DNA from: Micromonospora lutea
GTDB lineage: Bacteria; Actinomycetota; Actinomycetes; Mycobacteriales; Micromonosporaceae
Length of the DNA: 64,000 nucleotides
Assembly: GCF_016863535.1 (NCBI RefSeq)
Contig: NZ_BOPB01000005.1
Coordinates: forward strand, 1-64,000
Direction: 5' to 3'
Under the pieces are notes generated by a model. The model did no database searches, was not told where the DNA came from, and saw only the letters and a program-made list of their open reading frames with translations. Position 1 is the first letter of the stretch. Each line of letters begins with the position of its first letter. The translations under genes were made by a program, and so were the position numbers. Shown here one piece after another: positions 44,616 to 52,372 of this stretch.

Positions 44616-44646
44616 CGTGCGGCCGTGAGTGTGCCACGGCCGCACG
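44616..44646. terminator. bidirectional terminator hairpin
   Basis: A perfect 12-bp stem, CGTGCGGCCGTG (44616-44627) with CACGGCCGCACG (44635-44646), encloses a 7-nt loop between the convergent NDH-2 and DUF2267-fusion genes. Confidence 0.85.
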
Positions 44647-44661
44647 TCCGGTGTCCGCGAC

Positions 44662-45642
44662 TCAGCCGCCGGCCATCCCGGCGCCCGCCTCGTCGAGGGC
44701 GTCGTCGACCGCGTGTGCCAGGTCGATGTCGCTCGCGGTCACCGCCCCGGCATTGCCGGAGGTCACGGTCAGCACCGCGGTGGTCGGGTCGGCTCGGCCG
44801 ATCCGTGGCCCACGGCCGATCTGCTGGCGGAGCAGGTCGAGCCGGTCCAGTACCCGGTCGAGGTTGCTCGGCGGCAGTTCCAGGGTCCGGGACAGCGCGG
44901 TGCCGTCGCCGGACCAGTAGGGCAGATCGGCCAGGGCCGCACCGAGTTCGGCCGCCGACAACGGCGGCGTCGAACTGGCCACGCCGACGACACCGCCACC
45001 GGCCGGCAACGGGTTCAGCAACTCCCGCAGCTCGTCCGGTACGTGCAGCGATTCGATCAGGTCACCGTCGTGCTCGGCGAGCGCGGCGAAGGTGGCCTGG
45101 GCCTGGTAGCGGGCCTGCTCCGGGCTTCGGCCGCTGATCCGAGCCACCTCGGAGAGGAACCCGCCCAGGTCCTGGTGCCGCTCGATGCCGTCCACCGGGA
45201 CCACGTCGTGCAGTGCCGTGGGAACTGCCTCCAGCAGCCGGCGGCGTTCTCCCGCCTCCAGGGCCCAGGCCAGGACGAGCACCGTCGACTCCACCCCGAC
45301 CTTGGCGGTACGGAAGTCGACGCCGGCCCGGCGGACGACGTTCTCGACCAGGTCGCGGTAGCCCACCGTGGTGACTCCAGGTGCCTGCGAACCTGGCTCC
45401 GGGCGAGGTCGGGGAGCCTCCGGGGAGCCGGTCGGCGGGGGAGCGGGACCGCCGCGCGTGGTGTCCGATTTGTGGCGGCTCCCGGCCGGCGGTGGGCCGG
45501 CCCGCTTGTTCTGGTCGAGGTGGGTGAGTTGCTTGGACGCGCTCAGGCTGGCGCCGGTGTCCGCGGCCCGCATGCCGCGTTCCCGGGCCTGGCGGGCCAG
45601 TGCCCGGCGGCGCTGGTTGTCGCCCTCCATCTGTTTGCGCAT
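44662..45642 (-). CDS. DUF2267 fused to degenerate pterin-carbinolamine-dehydratase domain
   Basis: The 326-residue protein has a basic N-terminal helix and a disordered Pro/Gly/Arg linker (to about 95). A DUF2267 domain spans about 95-215 (VGYRDLVENVVRRAGVDF ... DLGGFLSEVARISG). A C-terminal region (about 230-320) has the pterin-4a-carbinolamine dehydratase layout (LPYWSGDGTALSRTLELP, VLTVTSG, VTASDIDLAHAVDDAL). The catalytic HHP of true dehydratases is replaced by GRGPRIGR, so catalysis is unlikely. GAGG about 8 nt upstream supports ATG 45642. Its role is unknown; it adjoins the STAS/RsbU locus. Confidence 0.7.
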   Translation of the reverse strand: MRKQMEGDNQRRRALARQARERGMRAADTGASLSASKQLTHLDQNKRAGPPPAGSRHKSDTTRGGPAPPPTGSPEAPRPRPEPGSQAPGVTTVGYRDLVENVVRRAGVDFRTAKVGVESTVLVLAWALEAGERRRLLEAVPTALHDVVPVDGIERHQDLGGFLSEVARISGRSPEQARYQAQATFAALAEHDGDLIESLHVPDELRELLNPLPAGGGVVGVASSTPPLSAAELGAALADLPYWSGDGTALSRTLELPPSNLDRVLDRLDLLRQQIGRGPRIGRADPTTAVLTVTSGNAGAVTASDIDLAHAVDDALDEAGAGMAGG

Positions 45643-45858
45643 GGTGCACACCTCGCTTCCGCTGGTGGTTGCCTGGCTTCGTCGATGGCCTTCCCGGCCA
45701 CCGGCGGGGCGAAACGATCGGTCCGGCGCGGGCCGTGGGACCGTCGCCGGGGCCCGCGAGGGCTTCATCCGGGCCGGGTGAGGCCCCATCACCCGGGCAG
45801 GACCGACGATCGCGGTGGACCGGAGATCTTCCGAGGCACGGCGGAAGGGAAGGTCGTG

Positions 45859-46161
45859 ATGAAGCGGATAGTCGAGATCGTCCCCGCCCGACCCGGTTGG
45901 TACGCCCGGTGGCGGCTCGAACCTGAGCGCACCCGCTGTTACCCGGTGAGCCTGTGGGCGTTGGTGGAGGAGGCTGACGGCGGCGGCCGCGAGGTGATCG
46001 GTGTCGACTGCGCCGGCCAGTGGCCCGGGGCGCAGGAAGACGGCGCAGGTGCGGAGTTCGTCCGCTACCTGTTCAAGACTCCCGATTCGGGCCCGCCCGA
46101 GGACGCGGAACCGACCACCCGACCGCACCGCGCGAGCCCCCGTCCGGTCCCGGCCCCCTGA
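45859..46161 (+). CDS. small hypothetical protein
   Basis: This 100-residue protein is not recognised. Its N-terminal 75 residues look folded (MKRIVEIVPARPGWYARWRL, CYPVSLWALVEE, EVIGVDCAGQW), and the C-tail is Pro/Arg-rich and probably disordered. GGAAGGGAAGG at 45842-45852 supports ATG 45859; GTG 45856 is possible. It is followed by a strong terminator shared with the convergent STAS gene. Confidence 0.65.
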   Translation: MKRIVEIVPARPGWYARWRLEPERTRCYPVSLWALVEEADGGGREVIGVDCAGQWPGAQEDGAGAEFVRYLFKTPDSGPPEDAEPTTRPHRASPRPVPAP

Positions 46162-46171
46162 GCCATCCTCC

Positions 46172-46204
46172 GGCCCCCGACCCCTGGTCCCAGGGTCGGG
46201 GGCC
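46172..46204. terminator. bidirectional terminator hairpin
   Basis: A stem of 15 bp with one bulged C, GGCCCCCGACCCCTGG (46172-46187) with CCAGGGTCGGGGGCC (46190-46204), has a 2-nt apical gap. It lies between convergent genes. Confidence 0.85.
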
Positions 46205-46230
46205 ACCCCTCGGGCGGTGGCCCTGGCGGC

Positions 46231-46578
46231 TCAGCCGGCAGCCTGCACGTCGTGGTCCCCGGCGACCGGGGAAAGCTCCAGCAGCTCGGCGAGGCCGGTG
46301 CGGTCCAGCAGTTGGCGCAGTGCCGCGTTGACACCGGTCAACCGCAGGGGTACGGAGGCGCCTCGGTGGGCCACCACGAATGCGCTCAGCCCGGAGGAGT
46401 CACACATCGTCACCCCGGTGACGTCGAGGACCAGCCGCTGGTAACCGTCGCGCCGCAGCGAGGCGACGGCATCGATGAGTTCCGGCGAGCTGTCGAAGTC
46501 CAGCTCGCCGGTCAGCCGCAACTCGGCATGCCCCGCGTCGTGCCGGTCGACCTCGATGACCAACAGCTGTGCCGACAT
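46231..46578 (-). CDS. STAS-domain anti-sigma factor antagonist
   Basis: This is a partner-switching protein of the SpoIIAA/RsbV class, 115 residues, a single STAS domain. The phospho-acceptor is S61 in VTMCDSSGLSAF. When unphosphorylated it should bind a HATPase anti-sigma factor and free a sigma factor. ATG 46578 is preferred; ATG 46587 is an alternative. It lies in tandem with a second STAS gene and divergent from the RsbU-type phosphatase that could dephosphorylate it. Confidence 0.9.
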   Translation of the reverse strand: MSAQLLVIEVDRHDAGHAELRLTGELDFDSSPELIDAVASLRRDGYQRLVLDVTGVTMCDSSGLSAFVVAHRGASVPLRLTGVNAALRQLLDRTGLAELLELSPVAGDHDVQAAG

Positions 46579-46683
46579 GACTCCCATGCTCCCAGGACGC
46601 CGGCCAGCCGCAAGTCGCGGGATGAAAAAGTTGATCTCGCCGCCCGAGTCCGTCACGCGCGTCCCGGAGCTGTCCGAAGGGTG

Positions 46684-47082
46684 CTACACGATGGCCGGGG
46701 ACTGATTGTCGGGCTCGGCGTCGACGGGCCCGGTTCCGGACGCCTCGCGGGCCAGCAGGCCGGTGACCCCGGTCATGTCGAGGATGGCCTTGAGGAACCC
46801 GGGGACCGCCTGTAGCCGCAGCCGGACGCCCCGCTGCTGCCCCTCGCGCCAGGCGTGCACGATGACGCTGAGCCCGGTGCTGTCGATGAACCGCAAGCCG
46901 CCGAAGTCGAGCACCAGCAGGGTGGGACCGGTGCTGAGCGTCTGGTCGATCTCCCGCCGCAGCGGCGCGGCAGTGGTGTAGGCGAGGTCACCGACGACCT
47001 GGATCACGGGTGCGTCGGGATCAGACCGGTCGACGGACAAGCTCAGCGGCGGCGTCTCGGGTCTGCGACCGTGGGACAGCAA
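46684..47082 (-). CDS. STAS-domain anti-sigma factor antagonist (second)
   Basis: This is a 132-residue STAS protein with phospho-acceptor S68 in LRFIDSTGLSVI and a 25-residue N-terminal extension. TTG 47082 is chosen because GGGGAAGG (complement of 47091-47098) lies 8 nt upstream, a near-ideal ribosome site. It is in the same direction as the other STAS gene, 105 bp away, and divergent from the phosphatase. Two antagonists suggest two targets or a sequential switch. Confidence 0.9.
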   Translation of the reverse strand: MLSHGRRPETPPLSLSVDRSDPDAPVIQVVGDLAYTTAAPLRREIDQTLSTGPTLLVLDFGGLRFIDSTGLSVIVHAWREGQQRGVRLRLQAVPGFLKAILDMTGVTGLLAREASGTGPVDAEPDNQSPAIV

Positions 47083-47285
47083 CGATCACGCCTTCCCCGG
47101 ATGACAGGCGGACAGGGGCGCTCGGATCGTAACAACCGTCGAGCCGCTCCGCCCGTCGTCGGTGCCCGAGCGGACGCCGCCCGGGTGGCGGCACCCGCAG
47201 ACCCGCGTAGGCTGGACGTCAGGACGTGACCAGGCACGCTGCTCGACGCGGCTGCGGAACCGACAAGGAGCGAGGCTCAAAGCTG

Positions 47286-49031
47286 GTGACAGGTGCCGAC
47301 GTCAGGGACCTCGACCCCGGCGACGGACGGTCTGCCACGCCGAGTGTCGCCCGGGTCACCGCTCGGCGTCCGACCACCTCTCGCCCGTTGCCCGCCCTTG
47401 AGCGGCTGCAGGGTCAGCTCGCCGCCGACTGGCCCGAAATCGCCGAGCATCTCCGCGAAGGCGTGGTGGTGTGCGGTCCGGACGGCACCGTCCGCCAGAT
47501 CAGCCCGGTCGCGCAGCGGCTGCTGCCCGAACTGGTCGTCGGCGGGACACTCGCGGCGGTCGAACGGTTGGCCTCGCTCGATCCACACCTGCGCCATCAC
47601 GGTCGGCGGCTGCGGGTACGTCGCGTCCCCCTGTCCGCCGGGCGTAGCTGCTGGTACGTCGAGGACGTCAGCGACAGTGAGAAGCGGGCCGAGGAACTGG
47701 CCGCCGAGCGGTCCAGGTCGGCCTTCCTGGCCACCGTCGGCGACAAGCTGGGCAATCCGCTGCATCCGGACCGCGCCGCCGCCGCGGTGGTACGCCTCGC
47801 CGTACCGACCCTGGCCGAGGTGGCGGTGCTGGTGTTGGCGCCCCGCTCCGGCCGGGCCCGTTGGTGGCGCGCCCGCCATGGCGGAGACGAGACACCCACC
47901 GTCGATCGCGGGGTGCTCGCCGCGTCGGAGTTACCCCCGGCGATCGTCGAGAGCCTGCGGGGGACCCAACCGCACGCCGTGGACTGGCTGGTCGAGCAGA
48001 CCATCGAAGCGGGCTGGTTGCCCGGTGCCGCCGCCAGCGAGGTGGCCGCCCGTCTGGTGCCGTTGCCGGGTCGGGACGCGTCGGCGGGGGTGCTTCTCGT
48101 CGCGCGGGGAGCGGGTGGCTGGTACGGGGAGGACGACGTCGACCTGGTCCGGGCCTTCGCCGCCCGGGCCGGTGCGGCGTTGACCACTGCGCTGCTCTAC
48201 CGCGAGCAGGCGGAGGTGGCCGACACGTTGCAGGCCAGCCTGTTGCCGGTCGAGCCGACGCCGACGCCGGGTGTGCAGTGGGGTACGGCGTACCGTCCCG
48301 CTCAGGCCGGCCTGCGTATCGGCGGCGACTTCTACGGTTCGCACCGGTTGCCCGACGGCGGCTCGGTGTTCTTCCTCGGCGACGTCTCCGGCAAGGGGGT
48401 CGAGGCGGCGGTCTTCACCGGGCAGCTGCGTCAGTGCCTGCACGCGTTGCACCGGGTCGAGCAGCAACCCGCCAAGCTGCTGCGGCTGCTCAACGACGCA
48501 CTGCTGGAGACGACCCTGGCACACGGTCAGGGCCGGTTCGCCACCATGGTGCTGGGTGTGGTCCGTCCGGACCGCGACGGTGGCCTCGGACTCACGCTGG
48601 CCGGCGGCGGGCACCTGCCGCCGTTGGTGTTGCGCTCCTCCGGTGTGGTGGAGCAGTTGCCGTTGACCGGCATGCTCATCGGCGTGGTGCCGGATCCGCG
48701 GATCGGTCAGGTCACCACGCGGCTGGCCCCCGGTGAAACCTGCCTGCTCTACAGCGACGGAGTCACCGAGGCGCGGGGTGGTCGGCGGGGCGAGGAACTG
48801 CTCGGCACCGAACGCCTGGTCCAGGCGCTCAGCGGTTGCCACCGGATGCCGGCACCCGCGCTGGCCGAGCGGATCGAGCAGGTCACCTGCGACTGGTTGG
48901 CCCAGCGTGACCACGACGACATCGCGGTGCTGGCGTTGCGCGCCACCGGAGTGAGTGGCCACCCACAGCGGCACCTGCACGCGGTGCCGACGTTGAGCGG
49001 ACCGGATCCGGAGGAGATGATCCCCGGGTGA
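47286..49031 (+). CDS. RsbU-type PP2C serine phosphatase with PAS/GAF sensing
   Basis: This phosphatase is expected to dephosphorylate STAS antagonists and switch on a sigma factor. From GTG 47286 it has 581 residues. A PAS-like segment (about 35-120, VVVCGPDGTVRQISPVAQRLLP), a GAF-like domain (about 150-300) and a SpoIIE/PP2C domain (about 320-550) follow in order. Metal-site Asp are present in IGGDFYG, FLGDVSGKG, LYSDGVTEA and HDDIAVL. GCGAGG about 10 nt upstream supports 47286. GTG 47226, 12 nt after a TAGGCT -10, is an alternative that adds 20 residues. The stop overlaps the cobalamin-protein start by 4 bp. Confidence 0.88.
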   Translation: MTGADVRDLDPGDGRSATPSVARVTARRPTTSRPLPALERLQGQLAADWPEIAEHLREGVVVCGPDGTVRQISPVAQRLLPELVVGGTLAAVERLASLDPHLRHHGRRLRVRRVPLSAGRSCWYVEDVSDSEKRAEELAAERSRSAFLATVGDKLGNPLHPDRAAAAVVRLAVPTLAEVAVLVLAPRSGRARWWRARHGGDETPTVDRGVLAASELPPAIVESLRGTQPHAVDWLVEQTIEAGWLPGAAASEVAARLVPLPGRDASAGVLLVARGAGGWYGEDDVDLVRAFAARAGAALTTALLYREQAEVADTLQASLLPVEPTPTPGVQWGTAYRPAQAGLRIGGDFYGSHRLPDGGSVFFLGDVSGKGVEAAVFTGQLRQCLHALHRVEQQPAKLLRLLNDALLETTLAHGQGRFATMVLGVVRPDRDGGLGLTLAGGGHLPPLVLRSSGVVEQLPLTGMLIGVVPDPRIGQVTTRLAPGETCLLYSDGVTEARGGRRGEELLGTERLVQALSGCHRMPAPALAERIEQVTCDWLAQRDHDDIAVLALRATGVSGHPQRHLHAVPTLSGPDPEEMIPG

Positions 49032-50095
49032 CCACTGCGACGAGAGACACCTCGCCCGAGACCGTCTACCAGGACTACCTGCGCTCTCTCGCCGAGGCCG
49101 ACGAGCACGCCGCCGTCGAGGTGGCGCGCGGGCTGCTCGACGCCGGCGTGGCCGCCGATCGCGTACTGCTGGAACTGGTGGCCCCGGCACAGGCCGAGGT
49201 GGGGGAGCTGTGGGCGCGCAACGAGTGGAGCGTGGCCCAGGAGCACGCGGCGACGCACATCAGCGATCGGGTGGTGGCGGCCGTCGCCGCCTACGCCGAG
49301 GTCCGCCCGAACCGGGCGCGGATCGTGGTCGCCTGTATGGACGGCGAGTGGCACGCGCTGCCGGCGCGGCTGGTCGCCGAGGTACTGCGGCTGCGCGGCT
49401 GGCAGGTCACCTTTCTGGGCGCCAGCGTCCCGGCCGCGCACCTGATGTCGTATCTGCACCGGTACGACGCGTACGCGGTGGCGCTCGCCTCCGCGCTGCC
49501 GATGCGGTTGCCCCACGCGCACCGGATGATCGAGGCGTGCCGGCGTTCGGATGTGCCGGTGCTGGTCGGTGGGCGGGGTTTCGGCATGGACGGCCGGTGG
49601 GCCCGACGGCTCGGCGTGCCCTGGGCCGCCAACGCGGTCGCCGCCGCCGACCTGCTCAGCGACGAACGCGCACTGCGTGCGCCGGCACCGGCGGAGCTGA
49701 CGCACCTGGCCGACGACGAGTACGCCGGCCTGGTCAACCGGCGTGGTGAGCTGATCGAGAGCGCCCTGGCCGAGCTGACGCAGCGGTACCCGGCCATCGG
49801 TGACTACACCCCGGCCCAGCTGGACTCGACGATCAGCGACCTCGGACACATTCTGGATTTCCTGGCCGCCGCCCTCTATGTCGACGATGGCTCGCTGTTC
49901 ACCGAGTTCATCGAATGGCTGGTGACTATTCTGGACAGCCGCGGGGTGCCGGGCGCGACGGTGGAGGCCTCGCTGGAGCACTACAGCCGGTTGTTGCACG
50001 ACTTCCCCCGGGCGGTGGACCATCTCCAGCGTGGTCGCGCGGTGCTGCCGGCGAGGGCGGTCGGCTCCGGGCGGCCGGCTCCTCGGGCCGGGTGA
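49028..50095 (+). CDS. stand-alone cobalamin-binding sensor (CarH-like core, no DNA-binding domain)
   Basis: This is a 355-residue soluble protein. Residues about 10-92 form a B12-binding helical bundle containing W62-x9-E72-H73, the motif that covers the upper face of adenosylcobalamin in CarH/LitR photoreceptors. Residues about 97-215 form the Rossmann-like B12 domain with E107-W-H109-x-x-P, matching the lower-ligand ExHxxG (H177 in CarH). Residues about 215-320 are an extra helical domain. The N-terminal MerR domain of CarH is absent, and the residue after W62 is Ala, not the His that makes the light-state bis-His bond in CarH. GTG 49028 overlaps the phosphatase stop, so B12 sensing is coupled to partner switching. 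Confidence 0.85.
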   Translation: MTTATRDTSPETVYQDYLRSLAEADEHAAVEVARGLLDAGVAADRVLLELVAPAQAEVGELWARNEWSVAQEHAATHISDRVVAAVAAYAEVRPNRARIVVACMDGEWHALPARLVAEVLRLRGWQVTFLGASVPAAHLMSYLHRYDAYAVALASALPMRLPHAHRMIEACRRSDVPVLVGGRGFGMDGRWARRLGVPWAANAVAAADLLSDERALRAPAPAELTHLADDEYAGLVNRRGELIESALAELTQRYPAIGDYTPAQLDSTISDLGHILDFLAAALYVDDGSLFTEFIEWLVTILDSRGVPGATVEASLEHYSRLLHDFPRAVDHLQRGRAVLPARAVGSGRPAPRAG

Positions 50096-50173
50096 GGCAG
50101 CGGCCCGGCCGGAGGGCTGCGGTACCGCTGCGACATCGCGGACCCGGCGATCACCGGCGGTTAGGGAATGGGC

Positions 50174-50179
50174 TAGATT
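50174..50179 (+). promoter_or_regulatory. -10 element before CheY-like gene
   Basis: TAGATT, about 54 nt upstream of ATG 50234, in the 138-bp gap after the cobalamin-protein gene. The receiver may thus have its own promoter. Confidence 0.4.
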
Positions 50180-50233
50180 TCCGCCAGCGCGGGGCCGGCA
50201 GGTCCCGTGCTGGCCGACCTGAGGCAGGTAGAG

Positions 50234-50680
50234 ATGGGCGCACGCACCCTCGCTCCGGTTCGCATTCTTGTCGTGGACGACGACCCAGGCGACGTGCTCA
50301 TGATCGAGGAGGCCCTGGCCAGCTCGGACGTCGAGAAGGTGATCGACGTGGTCGGCGACGGTCAGGAGGCGATGGAGTTTCTCCGCCGCGAGGGCCGACA
50401 CAGCGACGCGCAGCGTCCGGACGTGATCCTGCTCGACCTCAACATGCCTCGGATGGACGGGCGTCAGGTGCTGGGCGAGGTGAAGGGCGACGAGGATCTG
50501 CGGACCATCCCGATCGTCGTGCTCACCACCTCGAACGCGGACACCGACATCATCAGCAGCTACACGCTGCAAGCCAACGCCTACGTCACCAAGCCGATCG
50601 ACCTGGACGACTTCAACGACGTGGTGCACCGCATCGACGAGTTCTTCGGTCGAGTGGTCGTGCTGCCCAAGCGGGGCTGA
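50234..50680 (+). CDS. single-domain CheY-like response regulator (Rcp1-type)
   Basis: This is a 148-residue receiver without output domain. The acidic pocket is D15-D16-D17, the phospho-acceptor is D68 (VILLDLNMP), and T/K are in VVLTTSN and AYVTKPID. The sequence resembles cyanobacterial Rcp1 and other receivers that partner phytochrome-type kinases. No histidine kinase is adjacent. It lies in the same direction as the RsbU and cobalamin-protein genes and may act with them as a signalling relay. Confidence 0.9.
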   Translation: MGARTLAPVRILVVDDDPGDVLMIEEALASSDVEKVIDVVGDGQEAMEFLRREGRHSDAQRPDVILLDLNMPRMDGRQVLGEVKGDEDLRTIPIVVLTTSNADTDIISSYTLQANAYVTKPIDLDDFNDVVHRIDEFFGRVVVLPKRG

Positions 50681-50721
50681 CCGCGATCTCCGGCGGTGGT
50701 GACCTGTCCGGGGGCCTACCG

Positions 50722-51591
50722 TCAGGTCAGTGCCGCCACGATGGTCGCGGCCCGCTCCTCGTGCTGGGCGTAGGCGTAGGGGAAGGCGGAGATCTGCACG
50801 GCCTGGGCGGCCAGGGTCAGGCTCATCTGCTGCCATCCGGGTACCTGTAGCAGCGCCTCGTAGAACACGCGGGCCGCGTACGCCGGCCGCATCAGGTCCC
50901 GTACGCTGCCCCAACCGCTGCTGGGACGCTGCTGGAACAGCCCGACGGAGTCGTGGTCCCAGCCGATCGCCTGGTGCGGGTAGTTCTGTGACTCGGGCAG
51001 CACGCCGCTGGCGTAGTTGAGCAGGGTGCTCTCCTGCATCGCGGTGGCGACCGCGATCACCAGTCCCTGGCGTGGAATCTTCATGTCGACGCCGACGTCC
51101 ACGATCGATTTGGCGTTGTCCATCTGTGCCTGGGTGAGCCCGGCGACGGGCCGGGGGCGCGGTGGCTTGGTCGGGGCCTTCTTCTTCGTCGCCTTCGGCT
51201 TGGGGGTGGACGACGGCTTGGCGCTCGGCGAAGTGGTCGGGGTGGGGCTGGCGCTGGCCGGAGCGGGCGTGGGGCTGCGGTCGAGGGAGCGGGAGGCGGC
51301 CTCGTCCTGGGCGGCGAGCGCACGGTCGGTGAGCGCCTCGGTCACCTGTCGGGCGGGCGCCTCGTCATCGGGCCTGGCGGCCACGACGGCGGTGGCGCCG
51401 AGACAGCAGGTCACACCGGTGGCCAGGGCCACCCGGACGGGGGTGGAGGCGAGCACGGCGCGAACGCCGCGCCGTGGCGTCGGTACGGCCCGATGTCGCC
51501 CCATCCACCGTTCGGATGATGGCACGTCGGCCGAAGGGTGCGCCGGTTGTCCGGGGGTCAGCTTCTGGTCGATGTTGTCGTCGGGGTGCAC
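50722..51591 (-). CDS. exported lysozyme-like peptidoglycan hydrolase domain protein
   Basis: This 289-residue protein has a cytoplasmic start of about 50 residues, one hydrophobic segment (about 52-71), a Pro/Ser/Thr/Lys spacer (to about 150) and a C-terminal domain. That domain has AVATAMQESTLLNYASG and SVGLFQQRPSSGWGS, the lysozyme/SLT-like pattern common in actinobacterial wall proteins; E in MQES would be the catalytic acid. It probably acts on, or binds, peptidoglycan outside the membrane. GTG 51591 lies 6 nt after TAGCCT (51598-51603, minus), so its mRNA is likely leaderless. Confidence 0.8.
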   Translation of the reverse strand: MHPDDNIDQKLTPGQPAHPSADVPSSERWMGRHRAVPTPRRGVRAVLASTPVRVALATGVTCCLGATAVVAARPDDEAPARQVTEALTDRALAAQDEAASRSLDRSPTPAPASASPTPTTSPSAKPSSTPKPKATKKKAPTKPPRPRPVAGLTQAQMDNAKSIVDVGVDMKIPRQGLVIAVATAMQESTLLNYASGVLPESQNYPHQAIGWDHDSVGLFQQRPSSGWGSVRDLMRPAYAARVFYEALLQVPGWQQMSLTLAAQAVQISAFPYAYAQHEERAATIVAALT

Positions 51592-51597
51592 CCGCCG

Positions 51598-51603
51598 AGG
51601 CTA
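51598..51603 (-). promoter_or_regulatory. -10 element of a leaderless promoter
   Basis: TAGCCT on the minus strand is followed by 6 nt (CGGCGG) and GTG 51591 of the lysozyme-like gene. The rest of the region to 51888 (297 bp in total) shows only lower GC and no gene. Confidence 0.55.
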
Positions 51604-51888
51604 GAAAGTCGACGGCCGCCTGCCATCGGCCCGGTTGGTGGCATCCGTCACAATTCGCGGCTATCCACCCGGTGATTCTCCGCGACTACCTACATAGCTG
51701 AACAATACGCCCCTGTCCGTCGATGGGGAAATATCCGAAATGACGAGCGGGAACGGACGAAAACTGGATCTTGTTGGCGTCTATCGGCACCGTGGGCTGT
51801 CTCCCCCGAACGGATGAGGCCGAGGTCGACCCGACCGTGTGCCGGGTGGGACGGTCGGGCCATCCGGTGCGTGCGCCTTGCCAGTGGA

Positions 51889-52311
51889 TCAGTGCCGGCC
51901 GTTCTCCGCCGGACTCACCGTGAGCCGGTGTCGACCATCGTCATCGCTGGAGAACGGCCACAGCCGGTCGGCGTGCTCGACCAGTTCGGCAAGCTGCTGT
52001 CGACTCAGCCCCACCGACGAGATCGAGGCGTGCACGTCGGCCCGGTAGCGACCGTCGTCGTCGCGTCCGAGTTTCGCCTCCGCGCGTACCTGCACGGTGT
52101 GCGCCTCGTCGGTGATGCCGCTCGCCGCCTCCACTGCCGCGTGGTGCAGGCAGGACGCGAACGCGGCGGCCAGCAGCTGCGACGGGGTCAGCCCGGTGCA
52201 GTGTGGCGCCAGCGGCGAGGCGAGGGCGGTCGACAGCGCCTCGTCGTCGGTATGGATGTGGCCGCCCTCGGCGGTCGCGGCGGCAACCTCGTTCAACCAG
52301 GAACTCGGCAT
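51889..52311 (-). CDS. OsmC/Ohr family protein lacking resolving Cys
   Basis: This is a 140-residue OsmC-fold protein. C54 in AAAFASCLHHA occupies the peroxidatic Cys position of Ohr/OsmC. The partner motif CPYS is WPFS here, so the resolving Cys is missing, and the active-site Glu of NPEQL is Ser (TPSQL). A different Cys (C38, PHCTG) sits close by in sequence. It may use C38, an external thiol such as mycothiol, or have lost peroxidase activity. GGGAGGA lies 6-12 nt upstream of ATG 52311. Confidence 0.82.
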   Translation of the reverse strand: MPSSWLNEVAAATAEGGHIHTDDEALSTALASPLAPHCTGLTPSQLLAAAFASCLHHAAVEAASGITDEAHTVQVRAEAKLGRDDDGRYRADVHASISSVGLSRQQLAELVEHADRLWPFSSDDDGRHRLTVSPAENGRH

Positions 52312-52372
52312 CGCGTTCCTCCCGTCACTCCCCGCCCGGCTACCCGGAGCAGGTCGGGTGAAACCGGGGAAG

